Numbered from the stretch's first letter, positions 23,076-35,460 are shown. The stretch: DNA of 64,000 bases from Nemertoderma westbladi (GCA_032718475.1 JAUCBJ010003091.1:1-64000); one strand, 5' to 3'. Numbers and translations are program-made. Notes: generated from the sequence alone by a model not told the origin.

Positions 23076-23920
23076 ATGCTGAAACCTTTGATGTTTGAAT
23101 CGAAGAAACGATTGACTCGAACCGGATCAGAAATCTAAAACATATTGGAGGTTTGTTCGGTGGGTAGTTGACCTCGACCAATTATGATTCATTTCTAAAT
23201 AATCAATGATAATTATATATTTGGCTGAAATGGGAAATGAATAACGGGATTGTATGATAATTGCTCCTCGAAATAATATTTTACCTAAACTAACGCAGTG
23301 TTGTCACACGTTAACGATGCTCATTTTAGGTGTGGACCAAGTTAGAGTTAGAGTGCCTTTCCTACCTAAACATACCGAGTGTCGTCCAACCCAATTATGA
23401 ACTATCCATGCTATCATCTACCAGTCGACCAACGACTGCATTATGCATGCACAGCACAAGGCCTCCCCTCCCAACCAACATAAACAAACATGTCATACGG
23501 GAGCTGCAAAACAGCTTATATGCGATCCAGGTTGCTATTGGTCTCGGAGCTTCAAGTTACCACTTTTATTTTCTAAAAAATAATCAATAGTAAAATTAAT
23601 TGAATAAATACCACATTTATCAAACAAACATCACACTATTGCATTCTGGTGCATCTTTTATGATTAATAATATTAGGCGAAATTTGGTCTTCTACTTCAG
23701 TCATTATCTCATGAATTTTTTCTGTGGCGAAATTTTGTAACTTTTTCACTTCGTTCTGGGTTTTTGTACATAAAATCGTATCTATCAACAGGCATATTTC
23801 CTATTGCATTGAAAGTAACAATAAAGTAACCAGTAAAGTATTCATACCAATATTTAAAAACAATGACAATGAGAGTAAAGTAAATTTTATAAAGTAATAA
23901 ATATGAACTGGTTAGGATTC
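23076..23920. other. non-coding stretch
   Basis: Nothing convincing. A short open frame on the minus strand near 23645-23775 (KLQNFATEKIHEIMTEVEDQ) is noted without an assignment; the plus frame 23330-23590 starts at GTG and matches nothing I know. Confidence 0.4.
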
Positions 23921-23924
23921 AACA

Positions 23925-24115
23925 AACCACCAGCAATGATATCTCACACTTACTGAATAATATACACCTGTACATTAGTCTAAATAATTCAGAAACTATT
24001 CTGAGAGGTTTCTTAGACCTTTCCAAAGCTTTTGATACTGTAAACCACAAACTACCAAAAGCTAGAACACTACGGTATACGGTGCATTGCCCTAGACTGA
24101 TCATAAGTTATCTTA
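23925..24115 (+). pseudogene. CR1/Jockey-type LINE fragment, RT motif A
   Basis: Carries GFLDLSKAFDTVNHK across frame changes, the same motif as in the element just downstream (SLDLSKAFDTVNHK). Flanked by decayed GFN and YL-like remnants. Probably a separate, older copy. Confidence 0.75.
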
Positions 24116-24195
24116 GTACCGTTGGCAACAAGTATGCTTCAACTCAACTCTCTCATCAATAAATCGCGTCTATCAATCATACATGAGACTACTTA

Positions 24196-25809
24196 CCCAC
24201 CCCACCAACTGACAAATTAAAAACGTTTAATACTGTAACTCCTGAGGACATAATGAACATAGCAAATGGTCTCAATAAACGGACAAGCCCCGGTTACGAT
24301 GATATCACAGCAACCGCAGTTCACCCAACTATGTCACTTATAGCTGAACCCTTATCCCATATTGCTAATATCTCACTAAAAAGTGGTCAATTTCCAAATA
24401 AAGTGAAAGTATCCCGAATCACACCAGTCTTTAAGTCAGAAAATCCAACATTCCCAATAAATTATAGACCCATATCAGTTCTAGCGTACTTTTCTAAAAT
24501 TCTCGAAAAGATTGTTCACATTGAGCTCACAGATTACCTTATGAAACATGCGTGACTCAATACAGCACAGTTTGGTTTCAGAATCAAACACTCAACCCAA
24601 TACGCACTGCTTACATTACTGGAGCACATAACAGACGCTTTGGACAATGGGGAATACATGATTGGTGTGTCATTAGATCTATCCAAGGCGTTCGACACAG
24701 TTAATCACAAAATACTAATACAAAAACTAGAACGCTACGGGATCACAGATACTGTACTACTTTGGCTAACTAATTATCTTTCTAACCGTTTGCAGTATGT
24801 TACAGTAATTACAGTAAGCTCTGGAAAATCGAAATTACATCCAATTATAATAGGCTTGCCACAAGGTTCGTTGTTGAGTCCCCTCCTATTTATCATATAC
24901 TGTAATGACATTACTAACTTCTCTACTTCATCAAAACTTATCTTATTTGCCGACGACACTAATCTATTTAAAGCTGGCAAAGACATAAATCAATTAATCA
25001 CAGATATTAATACTGAACTAACCAAATTAGCTAAGTGGTTTCAATTAAATCGACTCTCTCTCCACACTGGGAAAACGAACTATATCATATTCCACACCCA
25101 CAATAGATCACCCAAAATCAACAGTGAAGGAAAAGTAATTATTAACAATGTTGAATTAAAAAGAAAACAATCGATAAAATTTCTTGGACTTTACATAGAT
25201 GAACATCTTACCAGGAAACACCACCAGGAACATTCACCACAAACACTAAAGCTACTCTACCATACGATAATCGACCCATATTTACAGTACTGCAATGCTG
25301 TCTGGACAGCAACAACATACAAGTCAGAATCTAATACTTCCACAAACCAACACAGAAATCACTACAGGCGGAGGAGGAAAAGCAGAAAAACCATGGAAAA
25401 CCCTACAACCACAATAAAATCACTCCAGAGTTTACAATACAGTGCCATAAAAACTGTGCAGTCTAGAGGAAACATAGACTTCCGACCACTCACTATTACT
25501 TCAATCTTCAAAAAAAAGTCGCGATACTTTGTTTGCTATAACTACTTACATAAAGTACTACTACCAAACATCCTACCAACACTACTTACACTCACATCTA
25601 CCACGCACAATTACCGTACAAGATATGCTACTAATGGACAATGTACTGTACCCCATACAAGATTACAGATTGCCAAACAATCCATCAAAGTCAGGGCCCC
25701 GGAAGTCTGGAATGGAGTCCCCGAAACTGTGCGGCAGGCACAATCTATTAGAATATTCAAATATAAGTTACATTCATATCTGGCAGATATGCATTCTATT
25801 GAAGCCTAA
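24196..25809 (+). pseudogene. CR1/Jockey-type LINE reverse transcriptase, 5'-truncated, one stop
   Basis: The frame is continuous from about 24196 to TAA at 25807-25809 except for one TGA at 24553-24555. RT motifs in order: TSPGYDDI, NYRPISVL, FGFR, motif A LDLSKAFDTVNH, motif B GLPQGSLLSPLLF, motif C LFADDTNLF, then FLGLYIDEHL. After YIDEHLT about 25 residues usual in the family seem missing before LKLLYHTIIDPYLQYCN, pointing to an internal deletion. The C terminus (VWNGVPETVR...SIRIFKYKLHSYL) is the standard end of CR1/L2/Jockey-group proteins. The endonuclease part is absent. A related, more decayed copy is at 61.75-62.27 kb. Confidence 0.88.
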
Positions 25810-25984
25810 TCAAACTAAGAAATATCCAACTGTAATTAATTATCGATAAAACTCTATAATTTTGCACCTTAATAATATAAATTATGTAATCTAAGAAGTA
25901 CTGTAGTTTAGACCTTCCACTTCGTTATATTCAATTTACTGTGTTATATTGTATACTGAGGCCAGTATTGGTTGACAGAAGAAG

Positions 25985-26150
25985 ATACGCAATGCGTATC
26001 CCATTGCGCCTCATAATAGCCTCTCGTCAACAAGTCAACCCCACCGACTAGCGGCACTGGCTGTTTCAGCTGACGGGGCTCTGTCGAAAAACGCGTCCCT
26101 GATGCAGTAAGGGCCCTCTTTTGAGGAGCAATATTATTATTGCCGCGGAA
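25985..26150 (+). repeat. dispersed block shared with 57618-57772
   Basis: About 160 bp, including agcctctcgtcaacaagtca, gactagcgg.actggctgtt and gctgacggggctctgtcga, occurs in the same orientation at 57618-57772. It follows a LINE ORF here and precedes a short frame there, so it may be the 5' head of a LINE or an independent short element. Confidence 0.85.
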
Positions 26151-27831
26151 CTGCTTCTACTCTAGGCCAGACCTAGCCAGAAGTAGAATCCTCACCAACC
26201 ATCAACACGAATAGATGAATCTGACACTTGCCCCAACACCCCCCCCCCCCCCCCCCCCCCGCCCCAATGACGCAGAGGCAGACCAACAACACACCTCTTC
26301 ACCTCTACCGATGTCGGAGAGTAAAATACCACGCATTATAGAATACAGGATAAGTTTTATCCAAGCAATGCAACGAAACCTGTAAGTTAGAAAATGCATG
26401 GTCCCAATATTGGCAAAATAATTACAAAGTCCTACATTTATTTTGCATGAGATACTAACAACCCGTCACTAACCACAACAAACGTACTGTATAGTACAGT
26501 AGCCTGTCGTATTCGCCCAAATACGGCAGTATAACTCTGGGTTCAGAGAACGTGTACATATTGACAGGCGGCAATCCCCTGATACAGTACCAAGCATGTG
26601 TTTGATATAAATATTAGATTTCTACTTCCATACAATTCTCATTGATTCCGCAGGTCAATGTTATAATTAAAACAGTCAATTTGATATATTCTTCCTATTC
26701 CATAGGCGGCATACACACCAACTCCCACCCTACAGCCCTATTTATCCCAATCCATCAATTTTTGTCACAGGTGTGGTCTGAGGATACTACATTATACAAA
26801 ATGAGTTTTCCATCCTGATAACTCTGTTTAATTTGACAATGTTTATAATAATAACTTCACCTCGATCCATATACCATAAGCATCAAACAGTCTTGCAATG
26901 TAATAAATCTGCCCAATAACTCATTGAACCGGAAGGACGCCCCGGGCTGACAACATAAATCAAAGCTAAAGTAAACACTATCTCCCCTTCACAGACTTAT
27001 GTCTTCAATATACTACCCAGAGACAGTCAGTCCCAGGCTATACAAAATTAGTTACCTCGGAGCCAGCAGCTGCTACAGAGTATTACATAACACAAATCCA
27101 TTTACTATAACATTGACTTTCTTTCCATTTCTTTGTCACATTTTCTTAGTTACCCCCCCCCCCCCCCCCACACCCCACCCCACCCCTAAGCAGTCTCATC
27201 AAACCACCTGAACTATTGCAGGAGTTAAAAGTATCACATTGTCCTAATCCAAATCAACTTGAGATACAAAGAGCAACGTTTATTTATTTATTTTTCAGAT
27301 ACATCGCCAACACTTTCTTCTTTTAGTTCATATTAAGTATAACGTATAAACTCTTAACCCAGTGGCTCCCTACTGTAAGAAATGTATATACGCCAAATGT
27401 CAATATGTGCACCGCCTCGTCGGATTCCGAGTGGCCCACACCCGCCCAGGTGTGCCCACTGCGGATCTTCCGTAGTAAACCAATTTGGTCAGGTCAAATC
27501 CAAACATTCACTGGAGATCACCAAATGGGGCGCTATGTGAAGTACCGTGCAGACACGATGATGATTGTATACTGAAATGTTTCCCTTTAGACTGCATCCT
27601 GCATGATTTATTTACCTACTGTATTACCAATAGTTGTTTTTCATGAGTTGTTAACATATTTACAGTGCTACCTACGTATTTACAGTAGCGCTTATTTAGT
27701 GTTAGGCCCTACCTACTTAATTACAATGGTATACCTACTTATTTACAAATGTACATGGGGGTTTGTGTAATGGGCCTACCCTACCTGACACCAGTCATCA
27801 ATGACTGATCAGACACCAGCCATCCCACCCT
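26151..27831. other. non-coding stretch with poly-C runs
   Basis: Contains runs of 22 C (26239-26260) and 17 C (27153-27169) and a few cctacttatttaca-like words at 27665-27760. A less AT-rich patch near 27360-27550 has no recognised content. The last part is likely the 5' UTR of the LINE that follows. Confidence 0.5.
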
Positions 27832-27906
27832 GTGGAATGGCAAACCAGGGTGTGGTATTTGCCCCGAGAGCTGACTCGGCAAAAAAAGCACCCCCCAACC
27901 CCCACT

Positions 27907-30900
27907 ATGGATTACATTAGCAATGCGGAGGTCCGGCCACTAGAGGCCAGTGGAATTACCGGACACAATCGGCCTCACAGGCGTCAGTTAACTCCTGACC
28001 GGCTGCCTGTCTCACCCCCTACTGGAGAGAGAGCAGCCAACAATTCTTTGAGTCCCTTTCCTGATGACCTTTCTGGCCCAAACCCTGGGTCACCAGGAAG
28101 GCCAGATTGTGATGGGGAGAGGGATTCTGGAGTTGGAGGCTACTCTCATGTTCCACCCCGACCAACAAAGCCATTGGTGAATCTGAGGCAAGTCACAAGA
28201 CTAGCCTCAGTAAACACCCTAACACTCGGGTCCCCAATGCGACAAGGTGAGCTGACTGCCTTGGCAGATAAGCTTTCTCTTAGCGCAGTGGGTGTTCAAG
28301 AGCACCGAATGCAGACTGGACAGACTGATGAGGTTCTGATTAAGGACATGGGGGGCGGTTGGCGACTCGCCCTCGCGTCAGCAGATGATAGTGGCAATGG
28401 TGGAATTGGTCTATTGATGAATCCAACTGCACATGCAGCATTGGACAAAATAGACCAAATCTCTAACCGCATCATCCGTTGCCACTTCTCATGTTCTGGA
28501 AGACTGGCTAAGAAGTTTCCTAAGGTGGTTCTGATTGTGTGCTACTCTCCAACTAGTGTTGCCCCTGTAGAGGAGGTGGAAAATTTCTACCACAATCTAC
28601 AAGCAGCTACTGATGGAGTGGATCAGCATGCATTCTTAACATTCCTGGGAGACTTTAATGCAAGTCTGCATCAATCACCTACATCGCCCTGGGTATATAG
28701 CAATAGTGTTAACCGAAATTCTGTCCATCTTCAGGATTTTATCTCTGGAAATGGATTGTTTTCGGCTGGAACCCAGTTCAAGAAGCGAACTGGAAAGCTA
28801 TGGACTCATAGTGGACCCAGTGGTCACAAGTCCCAGATAGACCATATTCTGTTTCGTAGGAAATACAGGAGCTCTATACAAGACTGTAATGCATTTACAC
28901 TTCGACCCTTCTCCAGTGATCACCGCCTTATTGTGGCCAAGGTAAGACTTAGTCTGCGTGCTAGCAGAACAACGAAATCTGCCTTGCCGCGGCATGACTG
29001 GTCCTCTCTGTTGCAACAGCCAAGTGTGAGATCCAGCTTCACACTACAGCTGAGCAACAGGTATGAGGCTCTTGCCTCTGAGGCGGCAGATCACTGTGAG
29101 GGCTATACTGCCTTTACAGAAGCAGTTAAGTTAGCAGCTGCAGAAACAGTTCCTGTATACCCTCGAAACAGGAAAAGGGCCCCCTGGACTGACAACAAAA
29201 TTCAGAAGTGCCGAAATGACCTTCATAAGGCGCAGAAAGAGTCCCGACTCAAACAGACTACAGCGGCCAAGAATGCAGTTAAGGCTGCTTCTAGGTCCCT
29301 GAACAGGCAGTACTCTGCTAATCTACAGGAGCTAATAAACCAACAGGTTGATGCCATCAATGATGCTGACGACAGCAGGCAATCATCCCAGGCATGGAAA
29401 TCGATCAATCTGCTTACTGGGCGGAAAAGCCAACCAACCACCAAGGTTAAGGCTGAATCACCAGCCGATCGCCTCAATGGTTGGAAAGCCCACTTTGAAA
29501 AGCTCCTCAATAATGACAGGGTATTGCCTGATAACTTTATAGAAGTAAAAGTGTCTGAGTCTGTACTCCCAGATATTCCCATTGGCGATATCTCCTTTGC
29601 AGAAGTGAAGGCTGCTGCAAAGAGCATTAAGACCAATCGTGCCAGTGGAGTAGATGGTGTTCCCCCTGAGGTCTTTAAAATACCTGAGTGTTTAAAGCTC
29701 ATCTATCCCATCATAGTAGACATGTACCGAACAACAAGAGTCCCACAAGAAATGAAAACAAATAAGTTGGTGCCAGTTCCCAAGAAGGGCAACCTAACAC
29801 TCTATGGTTCTTTTCGGGGAATCTCATTGATCTCGATTGCTGCAAAGCTATACAATAGGATTCTATTAAATCGCATCAGGGATCCCATTGAGAGACTGCT
29901 CCGTGGAAATCAGAATGGGTTCCGTAAAGGTCGTGGGACCATGGAGCCCATTTTGGCACTTAGAAGGATAATTGAAGAGTTATCAAAAAAGAAAGACAGG
30001 CATCTGGCTGTTATCTTTGTTGACTTCTTCAAGGCCTTTGATTCAGTCTCTCGCTCACGTATGTTCACCATACTTTCATTATATGGGATTCCTGATGAAA
30101 TTATTGCAGCAATCAGATCAGTATACGATGGTTCGACAACATTTGTGTCTACTGTTGATGGTGACACAGAACCATTTGAAGTGTTATGGGGCGTCCTCCA
30201 AGGAGACACACTTGCACCATTCTTGTTCATTATTGTGGTTGACTATGTTCTACGCATGTCCTTAGATCATTATAATGATGATGGGGTGATGATAACTCCA
30301 CCTACTGGCTCCAGAAGTCGAGGAAATCCTGCCAAGTACCTAACTGATCTAGACTTTGCTGATGACTTAGGAGTACTCTCAGAATCATTAGAGGGAGCCC
30401 AACGGCTCCTCAGCTCATTAGAACATGCTGCTTCTAGTGTTGGTCTTTTTATTAACTCCAGAAAGACCAAAATTCTGACAGTTAACTTTGAAAGTCCTCA
30501 GCAAGTCTCTGATCGGATGAGCATAAGCTCAAAGGATGGTATGCTTGAGCATGTGGACGACTTCTGTTACCTGGGATCATGGATCCGGAAGTCAGGTGAG
30601 GACCTTCGAATACGTAAGGGAAAGGCATGGGCAGCCTTGAATAGGCTTTCCAGGATTTGGAAGTCACCGAGAATTAATCGGAAACTTAAGGTCCGATTAT
30701 TTAGAGCAGCAGTAGTTCCAGTACTCCTCTACGGGAGTCCATGCTGGGCTCTAACTGCTGAGGACACCAAATCTCTGGATGGCACATTCACAAGAATGCT
30801 ACGCCGGGTTCATTGTGTCAAGTACAATGCACACATCTCCAACCAGACACTATATAACATTGGAGGTGTCTCATTGGTTCCCCCAAGCTTGACACTAGAA

Positions 30901-31134
30901 CAAAATCGCCTCCGCTTTGCAGGACATTGCTTTCGCCGTGAGGACCAGCCAGTGCATAATCTTGTACTTTGGCAGCCTCATGGAGTGAATAAGCATGGTG
31001 GACAGCCCATGACTTTCTTGAGACGCATCTTAAAGGACACTGGCCTTAAAGATGCGGATGATCTAGCAAATGTCATGGGTGATAGGGAGTTGTGGCGGTG
31101 CAATTTTGTTGACAAGCCGGCACAGCATTCTTAA
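27907..31134 (+). CDS. intact LINE ORF: AP-endonuclease and reverse transcriptase, RTE type, 1075 aa
   Basis: The protein nicks target DNA and copies the element RNA at the nick. The frame is open from about 27832, but that first codon is GTG; the first ATG is at 27907. Endonuclease: VNTL near the start, QEHRM (about residue 130), CYSPTS, GDFNAS (about 248) and SDHRL (about 336). RT: LVPVPKKGN, RGISLISIAAKLYN, QNGFRKGRGT, motif A VDFFKAFDS (about 704), motif B GVLQGDTLAPFLF, motif C LDFADDLG (about 816), CYLGSWI. The C terminus has RLRFAGHCFRRED. One ORF, no ORF1 visible, and a short 3' tail ending in (TAG)n at 31165-31181 fit the RTE clade. All catalytic residues are present, so it may be active. 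Near-identical truncated copies lie at 37.98 and 55.96 kb. Confidence 0.92.
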   Translation: MDYISNAEVRPLEASGITGHNRPHRRQLTPDRLPVSPPTGERAANNSLSPFPDDLSGPNPGSPGRPDCDGERDSGVGGYSHVPPRPTKPLVNLRQVTRLASVNTLTLGSPMRQGELTALADKLSLSAVGVQEHRMQTGQTDEVLIKDMGGGWRLALASADDSGNGGIGLLMNPTAHAALDKIDQISNRIIRCHFSCSGRLAKKFPKVVLIVCYSPTSVAPVEEVENFYHNLQAATDGVDQHAFLTFLGDFNASLHQSPTSPWVYSNSVNRNSVHLQDFISGNGLFSAGTQFKKRTGKLWTHSGPSGHKSQIDHILFRRKYRSSIQDCNAFTLRPFSSDHRLIVAKVRLSLRASRTTKSALPRHDWSSLLQQPSVRSSFTLQLSNRYEALASEAADHCEGYTAFTEAVKLAAAETVPVYPRNRKRAPWTDNKIQKCRNDLHKAQKESRLKQTTAAKNAVKAASRSLNRQYSANLQELINQQVDAINDADDSRQSSQAWKSINLLTGRKSQPTTKVKAESPADRLNGWKAHFEKLLNNDRVLPDNFIEVKVSESVLPDIPIGDISFAEVKAAAKSIKTNRASGVDGVPPEVFKIPECLKLIYPIIVDMYRTTRVPQEMKTNKLVPVPKKGNLTLYGSFRGISLISIAAKLYNRILLNRIRDPIERLLRGNQNGFRKGRGTMEPILALRRIIEELSKKKDRHLAVIFVDFFKAFDSVSRSRMFTILSLYGIPDEIIAAIRSVYDGSTTFVSTVDGDTEPFEVLWGVLQGDTLAPFLFIIVVDYVLRMSLDHYNDDGVMITPPTGSRSRGNPAKYLTDLDFADDLGVLSESLEGAQRLLSSLEHAASSVGLFINSRKTKILTVNFESPQQVSDRMSISSKDGMLEHVDDFCYLGSWIRKSGEDLRIRKGKAWAALNRLSRIWKSPRINRKLKVRLFRAAVVPVLLYGSPCWALTAEDTKSLDGTFTRMLRRVHCVKYNAHISNQTLYNIGGVSLVPPSLTLEQNRLRFAGHCFRREDQPVHNLVLWQPHGVNKHGGQPMTFLRRILKDTGLKDADDLANVMGDRELWRCNFVDKPAQHS

Positions 31135-31278
31135 AAATGCAGCTGCAATGCAGCATGCCGATCCTAGTAGTAGTAGTAGTACCTGACAAGCCTCCGTCTA
31201 CATTATATAATCATTTATGTACCAGGAACTTACTCAATTATATGAAAGTATGTATCAATTTGATTATATTGTGTAGTA

Positions 31279-31467
31279 TTGAGGTTGGTATACATAAAGC
31301 GAGACACTCACCCGATGATCAGAAGAGAGGAAAACCGCCTACGTTCGCGTGCTTGGGAGGAACGGCAGAAGCCAATCAACCAAGGTGTGAAAATAAGCTA
31401 CGATTACAAGAGGAGAGTGCTCACCCGTGATGATGTAGTGATCGATAGGTTTATGTTATTCGGATAG
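31279..31467 (+). CDS. possible end of LINE ORF1, partial
   Basis: A frame of 62 codons that ends one codon before the endonuclease frame of the next LINE opens. Its end, rich in basic residues, reads YKRRVLTRDDVVIDRFML. The short frame directly before the LINE at 50.3 kb ends with the similar CIVTRNGVVIGQSVL. The shared pattern V(L/V)TR..VVI before two related endonucleases suggests the C terminus of an ORF1, cut off on the left by the RTE insertion. The start codon given (ATG absent; non-ATG) is not meaningful. Confidence 0.4.
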   Translation: MRLVYIKRDTHPMIRREENRLRSRAWEERQKPINQGVKISYDYKRRVLTRDDVVIDRFMLFG

Positions 31468-33966
31468 AGGTGCGGGGCACAACGATCTGGAAACTTAAAA
31501 CTTTGTTCGTGGAATGTTGATGGTCTGAAAAATTCACTAGAAGATAGAAATGTTCTTTCATATTTATGTAGTTACGATATAGTATGGCTATTAGAAACAA
31601 AAACTGCGTGGCAAATAAATGTCCCTGGTTTCATGTGCTACTCAAATCCGTCGGCAGCGGAACATCGTGGTGGGATTGCTGTCTTGATCCGCTCGAGTTT
31701 GAATCATTTAGTTAAACGGATAGACTGTTCAACAGAGGGCCAGATTTGGTTAGAACTGTCAAGTATGGCTGCTGGGGTGGTGCTCGGGGGATGTTATATC
31801 CCACCGAGTGATTCGCCTTACTTTGATCCATCTCTTTTTGCGATGTTGGAAAGTAGGATGGTACAGAATCATTGTATAGTTCTAGGGGGCTTTAATGCGA
31901 GAGTAGGGCAGCCACAATTCGGGGTACAATTTCAGTATAGAGGAGCCAATGATCAAACAGTAAACTCGAACGGTCGGATACTTAAAGGAATTTGTTTAGC
32001 TAGAAAGCACGTGATTGCAAACAACCTTACAGTTGAATCATTGGGCGTTAAACTGCATGGAAATGTAACATATAGGAAAGGTCGAACCTGGGTGTCAGAG
32101 ATAGATTTGTGTATTGTGCACAGAGAACTCTTAAACACGCTGCACGCGCTTGATATACACCAGGATCAAAAGGGATCAAATCACGCTCCATTGTCAATCT
32201 CTACATGGATGTTAATGAGTGCGAGTTGGGATTCTCTATATGAAAGGGCTAAGAACCTAGGTGCACATATTCATGACCAACCTCCTCAGGGGGCAGAAAC
32301 AAGCTCGGATGCACTATCTAAAGGAATTAGCGGTCACTCTGTGGATCTCTGACAAGTCCAGCCGGGAATTCTGGTCCCAGGTTCGTAGTCATTCAAATTG
32401 TAAAACCCCATTGCCCAATAAAGTAGGGGACAGCATTGGTGCTTCTAATATTAGCAATATGTGGATGAACCATTTTAAAGATATATTTAACTGTGTTAAA
32501 GATGATACATCGAGTACCTCTGTCAATATGCGTCTTGATACAAGTATTGACACGGGATATACTCATGTATCATTTAAGGAAGTTCTCGATTCTATACTGA
32601 GTCTGCCCACTGGTAAAGCCTCTGGGCCAGACAATCTGACAGCTGAACATTTCATAAATGGGTGTGGGTTCAACCTTATTCATTCCATTTGTATTTTATT
32701 AAATTCTCTGTTTATCCATAATTATATGCCCTCCGCCATGATGGAATCGAATATAATACCTCTGGTTAAGGATAGGACAGGTGATTTAACCTGCAAAGAT
32801 AATTACAGAGGTATATCACTTTCCACAATATTAAGTAAGATTGTGGAAAAGGTTATTCTAGAACGTTGTATTCACCATTTGTCTACTTCAGATAACCAAT
32901 TTGGTTTTAAGTCTAAATCTGGGACAGAAATGTGCATTTATACGCTTAAAGAAGTGATCAACTACTATCTCAGTTGTAATTCTTGTGTATATGTTTGTAT
33001 GCTGGATGCTTCAAAAGCTTTTGACCGCGTTAACCACTTTAAGCTGTTCGACAAGCTTCTGAAACGCTCAGTACCTGTATATATTGTCAGAATTGTAAGA
33101 TTTTGGTACCGTAATAAATTATTGAAAGTTTGTTGGGATGGTTTTTTATCTAGCTCTTTTACTGTAACCAATGGTACTCGTCAAAGTGGAATTCTTTCAC
33201 CGTTATTTTATAATATTTATATTGATGATTTAACTGTTGCATTAAATAATAGTAATCTAGGCTGTATGCTTGAATCAGTCCGAATTAATAATTTGCTCTA
33301 TGCGGATGATCTGTGTCTGATTTCAAACTCTATTCACGGACTACAAACCCTTGTTAATATAGCTGTTGCTTACACCGATGGTAATTCTATTATTTTCAAT
33401 ACCAAGAAGTCAAAATGTATATACTACATTCCGAAATCTTACACAGTCACTCGCTATGCCAATATTAAATTATATGGTGCGAATATCGAAATCGTGGACT
33501 CTTTCAATTATCTAGGTCATATTTTGTGCTCATCCACCGATGATGACAATGACATTACCAAGCAGTTGCACTTGTTGTATGCTAGAGCAAACTCTCTTGT
33601 GAGAAAATTTGGTAAAGCATCCATTTGTGTCAAGGTTGCGCTTTTTCGCGCTTATTTAACCCCAATTTACTGCAATAGCCTTTGGGCTGAGAGTAACTAC
33701 TCACACCGTGTCCATGAAAAGATACGAGTTGCATACAACAACTGTGCTAGATTATTAATATTCCCTATTTAACTAATGATGAACCGACCAGTATGTCGGC
33801 TACATTTGGTGAGCTTAATTTACCAATGTTTTGTCATCTAAGACACAAATCTGTCACTAGCTTATATAAGAGGGTCATGGCTTCACCCAACTGTCTAATA
33901 CGTGCTGTGTTTTCTGTTTGTAGGAATGTGTCACGTATATTGTCATTTTACCCGTCGCGGGGTTAA
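31468..33966 (+). pseudogene. non-LTR retrotransposon ORF2 (endonuclease and RT), two frameshifts
   Basis: Reads in three frames. Part 1 (31468-about 32290): endonuclease KLCSWNVDGLKN, LLETKT, GGCYIPPSDSPYFD, LGGFNARVG (GGFN where GDxN is usual, so a catalytic Asp is lost), SEIDLCI, GSNHAPLS (SNH for SDH). A frameshift at a G run (32288-32293) leads to part 2 (to 33772): SGPDNLTAEHF, NYRGISLSTILSKIVEK, FGFKSKSGTE, motif A CMLDASKAFDRVNH, motif B GTRQSGILSPLFYNIYIDD, motif C LLYADDLCLIS, FNYLGHILC. Another frameshift near 33755-33770 leads to the end (SVCRNVSRILSFYPSRG), stop at 33964-33966. A 3' UTR with aataaataaataataaaa ends near 34111. Endonuclease is close to the 50.3-kb LINE, whereas the RT is not. 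Confidence 0.87.
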
Positions 33967-34111
33967 TTAATTAATACATTATAAACTTTCATTTATGTAA
34001 GTGTAAGTATGTAGGAGTACTAGTTTCCGTGTCTAATTGTGCTAACTGTATATTTTACTGTATTTTAATATGTACCTATGGTATGGAATAAATAAATAAT
34101 AAAAATAATTA

Positions 34112-35460
34112 GCATAGCTAGTGAATGCGTGGATTTCTTACAATTCATGGAACTTAAATTCGTTTATACAGTAGTTTGCTTGTCATTACCTAGGTAGACT
34201 CCGAGGGCATCCTGTAAGGGAGTCGGATGACTCTAGTCCCGACCCGTTAACTAGTACCGGCCCGCTAACCACATTTTATCTATTGACTTTTAAATATGAT
34301 AAATTTTTGAGATTTTACTAGCTATTTTTTTTACCAGATACAATAGTTACTGTTTTTTCCAGGTGGCCCCCATAATATCAGATGAATGTTCGAACTAGTC
34401 ATTTTAGAATTTTTTTACAGTAATTGCTAGGTTTCCTAATTCGATTAACTATCATCAACTGTTATATTTCTAGAGAACTACGCAAACATACGGTACCATT
34501 TTAATTATTTAAAAAAAACATTACAAAAAAACATTAAAAAAACTTACCGATGACAATTAAATGAACAATTCGACTCACCGTATAAGAGACTACGACTATA
34601 TCAATTTTCTAGAACAAGTCCCATTTAAATGCAGAGACCTGGAAACTCACTAGCTATTCCATGAAGAAAACACTAAATGTGAGTAATCATAGGCCTAACT
34701 AATGATCAATAACTAATAATCATAACTAATGATCATCATTAGTTATGAATTCCAAACCCAATTCTCCATATCGAAATGGTCACCCAAGAAAAAGTACTGT
34801 AGTACCCAACTCAAAATTTGGTATATTACAGTATAAATATTAGTAGGCCTATATCGTACGTTGGAACGCAGGAACATACTATACTGTACAGTATGTAGAA
34901 TACACTCTAATCTACTTTGCTAAGGTTATGCACTTTATTTGTACTATCCCTTACGGTATCGATTTATGAAGACGGGTACAATAAAATATGATGCACAGTA
35001 GGCCAACAGTAGAAAGGAGCTAAACTGGAAATAATAAATATACAGTAGTTACCGTAGAAACATCACCTAAATGTTATAATCGTTTAAATTATTGTAATCT
35101 TAAATAATTATGTTAACACTCAAACATGTCAGGTTAGGAAATAAATATCAGCCCAATTTAGATTCTTAATCTTGTCTAAAGTTACAGAAAGGCCACGGTA
35201 ATAAAATAAACATAATTTAACTAACTTTGGTGCATATTTTGTAACTAATGGTATAATTAAAGGCGTTTGAAATCGAAACACTAAACTTGAATGCCGTCTC
35301 CATAGCAACAGGATCTAAACATCAGACAAAAAAGATTGTCATTATTTCGTAAATTAACTATATTGACTTTGTAGAAGATTTCAGTCCATTATGTCATGCT
35401 GTTTTGCAGTTGCTATGCTTTAAATGAGAATTACGTGGTCCTTAGCAACTAGGTCATTAT
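34112..35460. other. non-coding AT-rich stretch
   Basis: Only a palindrome is noted: cataactaatgat, one base, atcattagttatg (34721-34747). No gene recognised. Confidence 0.5.

Noticed and set aside
27832-27906. N-terminal 25 codons of the RTE-type ORF from GTG
   Set aside because: Eukaryotic LINE proteins start at ATG; the first in-frame ATG is at 27907 and the part before it has no conserved content.
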